Shown: positions 1-7,600 of the stretch, piece by piece
Layout of the letters: every line of letters starts with the position of its first letter
Position numbering within the stretch: the first letter of the stretch is position 1
DNA from: an uncultured Saprospiraceae bacterium
GTDB taxonomy: Bacteria > Bacteroidota > Bacteroidia > Chitinophagales > Saprospiraceae
Direction: 5' to 3'
Length of the DNA: 8,520 nt
Assembly: GCA_937942465.1 (NCBI GenBank)
Contig: CALDEO010000003.1
Location: 1-8,520, forward strand
The notes under the pieces: generated by a model
Told to the model about the DNA's origin: nothing
Database searches by the model: none
Seen by the model: the letters and a program-made list of their open reading frames with translations, nothing else
Made by a program: the position numbers and the translations under genes

Positions 1-446
1 ACTCCAGATGCGTTGGCCAGTGATACTCCCGTAAATGCATCGAATGCTGACAATATTAGCGTCAAGCTATTACCTGATGATCCTCTATTGATACTCGCCT
101 CTACCTCAACATAGATGTCTGCCCCACTGAGCTCTATGAGCTCCTGCTTGATAGATGTTTGGTTTTCTATTTCCATTACCTTGTCATTCTGCATGAGCTT
201 AAGTTTAGCTTGTGCATCGACGGTAGGGAAGTTTCTTCTATCAAATGCTTCTTTGATATTTGATATCGCTATTCTGACAAGATTATTTTTGTCAAACTCT
301 TGTGCTATACTTACATCTCCTTTGGTGTAAGGTATCACCATCACCTTAGGTTGTATCTTCTTTACCTCTTGTTTTGGGGTTTCTTGTGCATTGATATTAC
401 AACACCAAAGCATACCGATAATCAAGAATAGATTACGAATATTCAT
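1..446 (-). CDS. Exported DUF6175-like protein, partial (C-terminus beyond left edge)
   Basis: The first 148 residues are present; the reading frame stays open to base 1, so the 3' end is missing. The start is the ATG at 446, followed by a signal peptide: hydrophobic residues 6-16, then a probable signal peptidase I cut after Asn-Ile-Asn-Ala (residue 20). The mature part has the strand PKVMVIPY (33-40), a helix ending in a 'DRRNFPTVDAQAKLK' stretch (69-83), 'LSGADIYVEVE' (106-116) and 'LILSAFDAFTGVSLANASG' (130-148). From memory this order matches the DUF6175 family of Bacteroidota, and the last part recalls the CsgG/FlgT-like fold, where a 'gaD' strand precedes a 'da.tG' strand. The biochemical role is unknown; a periplasmic or outer-membrane-associated location is inferred. 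It follows the lipoprotein gene at 481-954 by 34 bp on the same strand, so the two probably form an operon and may act together. Confidence 0.7.
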   Translation of the reverse strand, partial: MNIRNLFLIIGMLWCCNINAQETPKQEVKKIQPKVMVIPYTKGDVSIAQEFDKNNLVRIAISNIKEAFDRRNFPTVDAQAKLKLMQNDKVMEIENQTSIKQELIELSGADIYVEVEASINRGSSGNSLTLILSAFDAFTGVSLANASG

Positions 447-454
447 ACAATCGT

Positions 455-468
455 CTTTTTAAAAAAAG
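455..468 (-). repeat. Short AT-only inverted repeat between the lipoprotein and DUF6175-like genes
   Basis: The arms CTTTTT and AAAAAG face each other across an A/T pair inside the 34 bp intergenic gap. The stem is only A-T pairs apart from one C-G, so it would be weak in RNA. It is more likely part of an A/T-rich leader for the downstream start than a terminator. Confidence 0.2.
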
Positions 469-480
469 TGGATAAAATAA

Positions 481-954
481 TTATAAACCAAACGAACGAA
501 TCACTCCGTCAGATTCTAAATGTCTTCTAAGTGCCTCAGTATTGATCAGTAGTGTAACGTCAGTAGATGGCTCGTTGACATTAAGAAAACGATACCTACT
601 TACATCTCTGCTCAGTATAAATCGCTCTACGTCTTTCTTATAAAAATTAGTAAAGTAAGACTTCTTTTTTTGATATACATCTTGTGCATTATTGCCGAGC
701 ATCGGTAGACTTTGATTGGAGTCTGGGATACCTCTGAGCATAAGATTTTCGAAAGCATTCTTGATAGCGCTATTGACAGAGCTACCTTTGGTCTTGCCAA
801 ATCCGCTAGACTTTACATATACTTGACCAGCAGATGCTGCTTTGTAATGTGTCGTCTCTCCAGTGCTTCTTGAGCTTTTACAAGAATACATTACTAGTGT
901 AGCACCGACTAGTAAAACAGTTGCTATTGATGATAAAACCCGATTCTTCAGCAT
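481..954 (-). CDS. Small envelope lipoprotein of unknown function (LPP20/FlgT-N-like pattern)
   Basis: This is a 157-residue protein with a lipoprotein signal: hydrophobic residues 10-22 and Met-Tyr-Ser-Cys with the lipidation cysteine at residue 25. The lipobox is loose (Met at -3, Tyr at -2), but a charged, Ser-rich linker follows as expected. No acidic surface-export signal follows the cysteine, so the inner face of the outer membrane is the likely location. The mature domain begins with a strand 'QVYVKSSGFGKTKG' (44-57), then a helix 'SAIKNAFENLMLRGIP' (62-77), and ends in a strand 'VTLLINTEALRRHL' (133-146). A Gly-x-Gly strand followed by an Ala-rich helix recalls LPP20 and FlgT N-terminal domains; this is a resemblance only. 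The stop lies 34 bp before the DUF6175-like gene, which it probably leads in an operon. It is divergent from the WG-repeat gene across a 100 bp AT-rich gap. Confidence 0.75.
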   Translation of the reverse strand: MLKNRVLSSIATVLLVGATLVMYSCKSSRSTGETTHYKAASAGQVYVKSSGFGKTKGSSVNSAIKNAFENLMLRGIPDSNQSLPMLGNNAQDVYQKKKSYFTNFYKKDVERFILSRDVSRYRFLNVNEPSTDVTLLINTEALRRHLESDGVIRSFGL

Positions 955-971
955 AACGTTGCTTATTAATG

Positions 972-990
972 ATTGAAAAAAATATTCAAT
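972..990. repeat. Inverted repeat in the divergent promoter region
   Basis: The arms ATTGAA and TTCAAT are perfect and flank a 7-base A/T loop. The site lies between the starts of the lipoprotein gene (954) and the WG-repeat gene (1055), near where a shared operator might sit. The arms are short and AT-rich, so chance is a real alternative. Confidence 0.25.
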
Positions 991-999
991 AATAATTTA

Positions 1000-1007
1000 T
1001 AATTTTA
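1000..1007 (+). promoter_or_regulatory. Candidate -7 element for the WG-repeat gene
   Basis: TAATTTTA matches the Bacteroidota -7 consensus TAnnTTTG in all but the last base. A TTG lies 24 bases upstream, slightly longer than the usual spacing to the -33 element. It would give a 5' leader of roughly 40 bases, which is AT-rich and has no Shine-Dalgarno site, as is usual in this phylum. The region is so AT-rich that the match is weak evidence. Confidence 0.25.
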
Positions 1008-1054
1008 CTCAATATACATTCATTCGACCAAATAAAAAAAAAGCACTTTCAATT

Positions 1055-2662
1055 ATGAATAATAACATTCTAAAGTTAGTAATCGGGACTGTACTCTTTT
1101 TATACCTATCTACCGCAAGTACCCAGACATTCGAATGGATCATTGAGCCTACATTCACGGAAGTGGATAAAATCATGTATACCAAAAGGCAAACTGTGCT
1201 CAATGGTATTGTCGTCGTGAAAGATGGTAAATACGGTGTTAAAAACATGAATGATGAGTATATCGCCCCAGCACAATATACAAGGGCAGAGCACTGGATT
1301 GATGGAGAATATTTCGGTCTACAAAATGACAATCGTACCTTATCATACATCGATGCTGATGGCTATGAAGTATCAGAAAGTCAAGTAAAAAGTCATAGAA
1401 AAAGACTCGATAAAAAGAAAAATGCCGCTGCAATAGAGAAAATCAACGAGCAAGTCCAAGCAGAGCAACCCAACTTTCAAGTGGTACAAGATGCTGAACG
1501 GAGAGGTAAGTTAAAATACCTACTCAATAATGCAGGAGATACTATACTGCATATGCATTGGGAGCTAAGAAGGCTACACTTCATCACAGATAACTTGATT
1601 GCGTATTCTGGCAAAGACAGCTTGTTCTTTTATAATAATCAAGGTCAAGTCCTTAAAGGATATAAAGGGGAGCTCTATCGCAGAAAGGATTATGGACCCT
1701 ATCTAGCAATTAGGGAATACAAAAAAGATCTCGCTTTATACAATCATGACTTTAGCCCTGTACTGAGAATTAATCAAAAATTTAAGTCTTATAATCCAGA
1801 GCATAAAATTATCACTATAGAGGAATCAGACAAATCATTTTTACTAGACGGATCCTTAAAGAAAATCAATACCATAGGTCCCGACGCTATGTTCAACAGT
1901 AAGGACGAGAAGTATGTGATATTTAACTATGGTCAAAAGTGTAAGAAGTATACCTACGCAACCAAAGAATGGAAAGAGTATGACTTCAGAATACGAAGGA
2001 ATAATAGGAGTGACAGCCAATATTTAGTTGCTATAGATAGTCTGAGAGGTATCTACAATATGCTCGAAGACAAAATGATCATACCGATCGAGAATAAAGC
2101 GATATTCGAGAATAATGGTGTGGTATACTCCGTATATAAAGAAGCAGAAAAAAACCGTAGTCTGACTAGAAAGAAAAAACACCCATTCGGTGTATATCGC
2201 ATGGACGGTAAGCAGTTATTGCCAGACAGTCTGCATATATTTTACTCGGTTAAAGGACAAGGTATACTCTTGGTAGACAAAGAACGAAAAAGGCATAAAG
2301 CCATAAGTATCCATGATGATGTACCGTCTAAATTTTATGATATCCCATCGATCACACCAGCTAATGATGGAATATTTTTTCGTTGCAAATCAGATAGCTC
2401 AACTAAGTATTGCTTAAGACAAGATTTCAACAACATGGATAATGCGATCTACTATGATGAGCTCAAAAAAAATATAAGCTTGAAGCCAAATATCACCATT
2501 ATACCTGTCAAGAAAGATGGTAAGTGGGGTATGATCAATAGAGAAGGCGATATCCTCTTTCCTTTTGAGTTAGACGAGATCTCTGAGGTATCATCATACG
2601 ACAAACATATGATTGTAACCAAAGACGGTAAAATAGGAGTATTAAGGTTTGCCGGAGAATAA
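1055..2662 (+). CDS. Exported WG-repeat-containing protein
   Basis: This 535-residue protein begins with a signal peptide (hydrophobic residues 5-18, probable cut near Ser-Thr-Gln at 22-24). The body carries diverged WG repeats, the beta-hairpin unit with the pattern 'dGk.G.....g..i.P..yd'. The clearest copies are VVKDGKYGVKNMNDEYIAP (53-71), VKKDGKWGMINREGDILFP (485-503) and VTKDGKIGVL (521-530). Weaker copies are SLRGIYNMLEDKMIIPIE (329-346) and HPFGVYRMDGKQLLPDS (376-392). A Lys/Arg-rich segment at 112-130 interrupts the repeats after the first unit. WG repeats form beta structures thought to bind partners at the cell surface or in the periplasm; no enzyme motif is visible and the ligand is unknown. 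The gene stands alone on the plus strand, divergent from the lipoprotein gene and convergent with the beta-barrel gene. The ATG at 1055 is chosen because it begins the signal peptide. Confidence 0.85.
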   Translation: MNNNILKLVIGTVLFLYLSTASTQTFEWIIEPTFTEVDKIMYTKRQTVLNGIVVVKDGKYGVKNMNDEYIAPAQYTRAEHWIDGEYFGLQNDNRTLSYIDADGYEVSESQVKSHRKRLDKKKNAAAIEKINEQVQAEQPNFQVVQDAERRGKLKYLLNNAGDTILHMHWELRRLHFITDNLIAYSGKDSLFFYNNQGQVLKGYKGELYRRKDYGPYLAIREYKKDLALYNHDFSPVLRINQKFKSYNPEHKIITIEESDKSFLLDGSLKKINTIGPDAMFNSKDEKYVIFNYGQKCKKYTYATKEWKEYDFRIRRNNRSDSQYLVAIDSLRGIYNMLEDKMIIPIENKAIFENNGVVYSVYKEAEKNRSLTRKKKHPFGVYRMDGKQLLPDSLHIFYSVKGQGILLVDKERKRHKAISIHDDVPSKFYDIPSITPANDGIFFRCKSDSSTKYCLRQDFNNMDNAIYYDELKKNISLKPNITIIPVKKDGKWGMINREGDILFPFELDEISEVSSYDKHMIVTKDGKIGVLRFAGE

Positions 2663-2699
2663 GACCATAATAGTCATAAGTGATCGATACTACAGTGTA

Positions 2700-3506
2700 T
2701 TAATCTCTGTTGAAGTAAGAACTAATACCAATACTAAATACCATTGTTGAAGCACCAAATAAGTTGCCATCAATGATCTGATCATCAAACTGTAAATCCA
2801 CATACGATGGGTCGGTAAGAGAGTACTCTAATGTCTCGGCCTCGCTATTGCTACCTGGTCTAAATTTCAGTATTTGCTCCTTATTGTTGAGTCCGTAATC
2901 AAACGATACATTAGCGTAAATCCCAACTTTCTGCTCTATCAAAAACGTAACTTCCAACTTTGGTACTAAGAATAAATTGCTCTGCTCTACATATACATTT
3001 ACATCCGTATCGATGATATCTGTGTCATCGATAATGACTCCAACAGTGTCTACCACAAACTCACCAAGAGTATAACTAGAACTACCTGTAGTAATACCTA
3101 AACTCGGTCTTATAAGCAGATCAAATCGACCAATAGCGATCGGATAGTTGTAACCTAGGCTGTAGCCAAATTTTCCTTTGGCATGGTCTCCAAATCCTGC
3201 CTCAAAATATAACGAATGACTCAACCCTTTGTATTTACCAAACTTAACACCTAAATATAATGCTAGAAAAGATGCAGTAGACTCTATGTCTTCACCAAAT
3301 GCATAATCTATCTCTCTAATACTATTCTCTGTAAACCCTAAACTATAGTTGCTAGCATTCATAGATAGACTTGAGCTTGATAAACCGATATCGAAAGTAG
3401 CATACTTATCTGTTAAGCCTTGTGACATAGCAGGAGAGCAGTAGCCAAACACAGCTATCAAAAGGATAATTAAAGATTTTGGTACATTGAAAGTAGTAAA
3501 TTGCAT
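2700..3506 (-). CDS. Predicted outer-membrane beta-barrel protein
   Basis: The 268-residue product has a signal peptide: a hydrophobic core at 11-22 and Ala-Met-Ser before Gln29, fitting signal peptidase I. The rest is a run of alternating hydrophobic/polar strands with Gly and aromatic residues, for example FLALYLGVKFGKY (80-92), SLYFEAGFGDHAKGKFGYSLGYNY (98-121), DLLIRPSLGITTG (129-141), LFLVPKLEVTFLI (178-190), KVGIYANVSFDYGL (193-206) and the final MVFSIGISSYF (255-265). This fits an 8-12 stranded barrel of the outer-membrane beta-barrel (PF13568-like) type common in Bacteroidota. The last residues are FNRD, so the usual terminal aromatic is four residues short of the end. An acidic segment (155-169, with IIDDTDIIDTDV) is a likely extracellular loop. 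No substrate can be assigned. It is followed by a 37 bp convergent gap to the WG-repeat gene without a clear terminator. Confidence 0.75.
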   Translation of the reverse strand: MQFTTFNVPKSLIILLIAVFGYCSPAMSQGLTDKYATFDIGLSSSSLSMNASNYSLGFTENSIREIDYAFGEDIESTASFLALYLGVKFGKYKGLSHSLYFEAGFGDHAKGKFGYSLGYNYPIAIGRFDLLIRPSLGITTGSSSYTLGEFVVDTVGVIIDDTDIIDTDVNVYVEQSNLFLVPKLEVTFLIEQKVGIYANVSFDYGLNNKEQILKFRPGSNSEAETLEYSLTDPSYVDLQFDDQIIDGNLFGASTMVFSIGISSYFNRD

Positions 3507-3520
3507 GAGTACGTTTTTTT

Positions 3521-3528
3521 TAAAACTA
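3521..3528 (-). promoter_or_regulatory. Candidate -7 element for the beta-barrel gene
   Basis: On the minus strand the site reads TAGTTTTA, one base off the Bacteroidota consensus TAnnTTTG. A TTG lies 22 bases upstream (complement of 3551-3553), within the known -33 to -7 range. The start codon is 14 bases downstream of the element, so the leader would be very short. This is a pattern match only. Confidence 0.3.
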
Positions 3529-3658
3529 ATATTGCTTGACTCAAATTTATCAAAGTCCTACATCTTATTAGTATGTCTAGCTATAAAATTAGATTTTAAT
3601 ATAGCCTACACCTACTACCTACTGTCATAAGTTATTGCAATAAAGTGTAACTCGTTGT

Positions 3659-3674
3659 TGGTAATTGTATACCA
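3659..3674 (-). repeat. Small hairpin directly after the ybeY stop codon
   Basis: The arms TGGTA and TACCA pair perfectly around a 6-base loop. The hairpin begins three bases after the TGA stop of ybeY, with an in-frame TAA between them, making a tandem stop. No U-run follows, so it is not a canonical intrinsic terminator; it may protect or shape the 3' end of the transcript. Confidence 0.3.
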
Positions 3675-3677
3675 TTA

Positions 3678-4112
3678 TCACCCATACATACCCAAGCATC
3701 CATCTTCTTTCTGTCTCATGATTGTTGCCTCTTCGTCGGTCTTATCACCATAGCCACACAAGTGTAATATACCATGTGCCATGACTCGCTGTAGCTCTTT
3801 ATCAAATGCAACATCAAGCGTCTGAGCATTGTCTCTGACTCGATCAATACTTATAAATATATCACTGACTATGGGATCGTCTTGTAGCGGAAATGTGATG
3901 ATATCCGTATAAAAATCATGATTGAGATGCTCTTTATTGACTTCTAATAAAAAATCATCAGAGCAGAAAATATAATTGATTGCCCCTAGTTCTTTACCTT
4001 CTGACTGAGCTATGGCTAGTACCCAATTGATGTAAGATTGTTCATCGGGTATGCTAAATTCTATACTCTCATTATGAAAGTATATTTCTGGTTCTTGCTG
4101 GTCGATATCCAT
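3678..4112 (-). CDS. ybeY: Endoribonuclease YbeY, rRNA maturation factor
   Basis: YbeY is a zinc-dependent single-strand RNase that acts in the cytoplasm on 16S rRNA 3'-end maturation and ribosome quality control. The 144-residue length is typical of the family. The signature HGILHLCGYGD occupies 113-123: His113 and His117 are metal ligands, and Asp123 stands where most YbeY proteins have a third His, a replacement I recall as usual in Bacteroidota. Other family marks are the SDDFLLEVNKEHLNHD segment (51-66), TDIITFPL (69-76) and SDIFISIDRVRDNA (83-96). The protein stops soon after MRQKED (132-137), without a C-terminal extension. The ATG at 4112 lies 9 bases after the stop of the ATPase gene with no Shine-Dalgarno site, so translation is probably coupled. 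In related genomes mnmG often follows ybeY; here it does not. Confidence 0.95.
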   Translation of the reverse strand: MDIDQQEPEIYFHNESIEFSIPDEQSYINWVLAIAQSEGKELGAINYIFCSDDFLLEVNKEHLNHDFYTDIITFPLQDDPIVSDIFISIDRVRDNAQTLDVAFDKELQRVMAHGILHLCGYGDKTDEEATIMRQKEDGCLGMYG

Positions 4113-4121
4113 TAAGTCAAT

Positions 4122-4529
4122 CTAGAAATCAAAATGAATATATACTCTACGACCATTATCACCAAAATCTATTTTATCAGACAATTCTTTCATTAAGAAT
4201 ACACCTCTACCTCCACAACATTCTATATTTTCTGGGGCAGTAGGATCTGGAATTGAATTGGGATTAAAACCTTCACCTTCATCTGATATCTCAAAACATA
4301 GACCAGTACTCGTTTCCTTAAATTTAATATCTACGTACTTAGATGCATCTTCATTATTACCATGAATGATCGCATTATTGACAGCCTCGGTGAGGCTTAT
4401 GAGCATGTTGGGATATTTATCTGGTTCTATATTGTACTTCGTTGCGATCTCTTCTATGTAAGGTTCAACCTTACCGATTGATCTAGCTACTGAAGGTAGT
4501 TTTAACACGTTAGAATTCATTTCACTCAT
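4122..4529 (-). CDS. RsbW/SpoIIAB-like ATP-binding protein (HATPase_c_2, GHKL fold)
   Basis: The 135-residue protein is a single GHKL ATPase domain of the serine kinase/anti-sigma type. The N-box is EAVNNAIIHGN (48-58), with Glu48 and Asn52 as the catalytic-base and magnesium positions. The G1 box is DEGEGF (83-88) and the ATP lid and G2 box are GGRGVFLMK (106-114). There is no phosphoacceptor, sensor or membrane segment. Family members bind a sigma factor or phosphorylate a STAS-domain antagonist. No partner sigma factor or STAS gene lies in this window, so the target is unknown. Its place between the DUF4175 gene and ybeY is a gene order I recall from Bacteroidota, and hints at a housekeeping role. 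Two in-frame starts (ATG at 4529 and 4520) are possible; the first is used because nothing favours the shorter one. Two cysteines sit directly before the G2 box (104-105). Confidence 0.9.
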   Translation of the reverse strand: MSEMNSNVLKLPSVARSIGKVEPYIEEIATKYNIEPDKYPNMLISLTEAVNNAIIHGNNEDASKYVDIKFKETSTGLCFEISDEGEGFNPNSIPDPTAPENIECCGGRGVFLMKELSDKIDFGDNGRRVYIHFDF

Positions 4530-4571
4530 TTAATCAATAAATAATTTAGAGTCTCGTATCTTTCTTTTTTT

Positions 4572-4597
4572 AATGGAATAAGATTTAAAATTCCATT
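4572..4597 (-). repeat. Hairpin between the DUF4175 and ATPase genes
   Basis: The arms AATGGAAT and ATTCCATT are perfect and flank a 10-base loop. On the minus strand the hairpin starts 5 bases after the DUF4175 stop and is followed by an A-run, not a U-run. It is therefore not a standard intrinsic terminator; it may be a 3'-end or processing hairpin that sets different levels for the two genes while allowing read-through. Confidence 0.45.
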
Positions 4598-4602
4598 TCA
4601 CA

Positions 4603-7600
4603 TTACTGTTTCTTCAGAGAGTTGTAGTACTTATCTACTAACGATCTGTAGTACGGTCTTAGTTCCGGAGAAATCGTTTTATATAGATCTAATTCTGCTT
4701 CTCTCTTCTTCAAGTATTCCTGTAGTGAGTCAGGCAATTCTCTTTTGGCGTCTTTGCCAACTTCTGCCTTTCGTTTATTGTCATATTCTTGCTGTCGGTC
4801 TGCATTTTCAGCTTTCAGCAGCTTAGTCAGTATGTCTTGTTGACGTTTCATCAACTCTGCATCAAATCGTTTATTGACTAGCTCTGTTTCTACATTATCC
4901 ATTTGGTCTATGATCTCTTGGAGCTCATTACCACCTTTACCTTGTTCTTGCTTACTCTTGCGTATATCTTCTAACGCTTTACGTAGTGCTGCTTGACGAG
5001 CCGCTGCTTGGGCAAATTCTTTGGCCATGCCTCCTTCGCCGCTTTTCATACCATCACTCATCTTTTGGAGGTCTTTCTTTAGTCCTTCTTGACCTTTAGA
5101 TATTTTATCCATTGGTTTATTTCCAGACTTTCCACTTTTCTCTCCTCCAGGCTTGTTACATTGTTGATTGCCCGGCATCATACCTGACATCTGCTGTTGC
5201 ATCTGTTGCATCGCTTCATCCATCATCAGTGCCAGATCATTCACATTTTTCATGATCACTCTCTGACTCTTATTGGCATTGCCCACAACTCTATCTTCTA
5301 GCAATTTCAGGCTTTCCTTCATATTACTATTGACCTCTGTTACTTTCTCCGTTACAAAAGTCTCGATCTTGTCTTGACGTAGCGAGAGGGCATGAAGACT
5401 ATCTGCGATCAGTTTGAAGTCATCCTTCAATCTGAATTGCTCTTGGACCAACTCCGCATATCTTGGAGATGTGATTTTCGATCGATTACGACTAGACGCG
5501 ATATCTCCTACCTCATCTACAAGTACCTCTTGGTCAAATGATAAGCTGATTAAGTTTTCGAGCAACTGACGTAGTGCTTTCATGTCTTCTTCAACTTGCT
5601 CCATATCACCTCCTTCCATAGATTCTTGCAAACTTCCTGCCATGCTTTTCATTTTCTCGGCAGCACTTTTCTGAGACTTAGATGCTTTTTCACTATCCTG
5701 CTCTTCTAGTGACTCTTGACTCTCTTCCATCTCCTCACTGATCTCTTCCATCTTCTCTTCTGCATCTTCACCCATATCTTTAGGTGGTGACAACTCTTCG
5801 TTCTTTTTCTCTAGTTCTTCTTGCTTTTCTTGTAGCTTATCAAATTCCTTATTGAGTTCTTCTTGCTCTTTTTTGAGCTCCTCATTTGGCTTTTCCTCGT
5901 TCTTTGTTTCTTCACTGAGTTTTTCTTGCTTTTCAGCTAATTCTTCTAATTTCTCGATCTGTTCAGTGATCTCTTTTTCCATTTCGAGTTGCTTGTAGAG
6001 TTCAAGTAGACGATCTAGTTCTTTTTCTAGATTTTCGTCACTCATCTCCATCTCCTCCATTTTCTCAAGGGCATTCTCTTTGTTGAGCTCCTGCATGAGT
6101 TCTTCGATCTTTTCCATTAGATCTTTAGTTTCTTCATCCATTACCTCCTCAAACATCTCCTGCAGCTTCTCCTCTTTCTTCATGAGTTCTTCGTTCTCTT
6201 TCTTGAACTCTTTCTTATTTTCCTTATTTTCTTCAAACTTCTTCTTAGCTTCTTCCAGCTGCTTTTGCAATTCTTTTTGTTCTTCTAGCAGTTTTTCAAG
6301 ATCCTTCTTTTGCTCCCAGTCCAATTCTTTTTCTTGGAGAAGCTTCTCTCTCATTTTCTTAAACTTATCCTGTATCTCCTTTGCTTTTTCTTTAGCTTTC
6401 AAGAGTTTGTCTTTGATCTCTTCTTCGTTGGCTTGTTCTTTTTCTTCAAATTCGTCTACCGTTGGTTTTCGGAATGACTGCATGCTTGTCTTTGTAGACT
6501 TAGCTCCATGATAGCCATCATTATCAAATACCTCAAAGTAGTAACTTACATTCTCTCCAGGCTCTAGTGCTAGCTCCTCGATATCAAATGTATAACTATA
6601 CTGCTCCTCTCGTGACTTGTTAATAGCCATCGGTATCTTTACAAGTTCTGATTGATTACCTTTTTCACTCGTTCTTTGATAGTTAAATGTCAACTTAGTT
6701 AAGCCATAATCATCTGATGCATTACCTATAAAGTAATACACCTTGGTATTGAGACTATCGATAAATTGCTCGACAGAGATCTCAGGAGCTTTATCAGGTA
6801 TCACAGATAGTGAGTACGTGATCGAGTCAGGACTTGGAATCCGATCATTCGCTATATACAACTTATAGATCTGGTCTTTGACTGCAGTCTTGCTGAATGA
6901 ATAATCGTTCTCTCCAGACCTGTTAGCCTCTACAGCAGTTTTGTTAGGTTTAAAAAGTAAAGATAACCTGTCGGTGAATGATGTCTCAAATGACCAATTG
7001 ATCTTAGTCCCCTGAGGTACTACTACATCTCCAATATTATTGATGACTTCATCTCTTCTACCCGTGTAGTTAGGATAGTTAAGTGATAGCTGAAAATCAA
7101 TCAAGTTTGGCTTTTCAAGTACATCTAACAGATAACTCTTAGAGTTCACACTACCACTATATATCTCAAACGGTACATCTTTTTGGACATTCCGAAAGGT
7201 ATAAACAAACTCATCTTGTGCAACCTTATCCAATCTATAGCTAAAGTCTCCTTGCTTAACGAATACTTCCTGAGGTAATACCTCTCCATCAACTTTCACT
7301 TTAAGTGCATAGTCGTCGTATTGTACCACGGTAAGATCGGTCTCTTCAATATCAAACTGGAACGGTGCCTCTCTTTCAAAATCTTTACCATTATTGATAA
7401 TACGTGTCGTACTATCTTTAATGATACTCGGAGCTGCAAATAATAAAACAAGGAATATTAAGAATGGTGGAAGTGCATATTTAAGATACTGTCTGTTATT
7501 AGATAAATCTATCGCTGACTTGAATGGTACCGGAGTTATTTGCTCCGTTTTTTGTTCGATACTCGCTGTCAATAGAGATAGATCTCCTTGACCTTCGCTC

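Larger units (their letters stand above)
3507..3677. other. Intergenic region between ybeY and the beta-barrel gene
   Basis: This 171 bp gap has no credible coding frame. On the minus strand it starts with a small hairpin just after the ybeY stop (3659-3674) and a second 5 bp inverted repeat (arms 3630-3634 and 3648-3652, enclosing the palindrome TTATTGCAATAA at 3632-3643). It then has a triple GTAGG-type direct repeat (complement of about 3604-3623) and the candidate promoter at 3521-3553. It suggests that the ybeY transcript ends here and the barrel gene has its own promoter. Confidence 0.5.

Noticed and set aside
115..330. Plus-strand open frame of 71 codons
   Set aside because: It is antisense to the DUF6175-like gene, whose signal peptide and conserved strands support the minus strand.
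1009..1433. Several minus-strand open frames (62-113 codons) opposite the WG-repeat gene
   Set aside because: They lie in other frames within a well-supported gene with a signal peptide and WG repeats, and overlap each other.
2663..2699. Bidirectional terminator in the convergent gap
   Set aside because: Only 3 bp stems (GAC/GTC, AGT/ACT) and no T-runs are visible, so a terminator cannot be supported.
3632..3643. Perfect 12 bp palindrome TTATTGCAATAA as a regulator site
   Set aside because: About two perfect 12-mers are expected by chance in a window of this size, more in AT-rich DNA, and it is not repeated elsewhere here.
5695..6456. Tandem repeat array or CRISPR-like structure in the C/T-rich tract
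   Set aside because: There is no exact repeat unit or regular spacing; the similarity comes from Glu/Lys coding.
6080..6511. Plus-strand open frame of 143 codons rich in Ser, Phe and Leu
   Set aside because: It is the antisense shadow of the Glu/Lys coiled-coil codons of the DUF4175 gene; its composition follows from reversing GAA/GAG/AAG codons and it has no family likeness.
7394..7591. Plus-strand open frame of 65 codons
   Set aside because: It is antisense to the third membrane helix region of the DUF4175 gene and shows no protein features.
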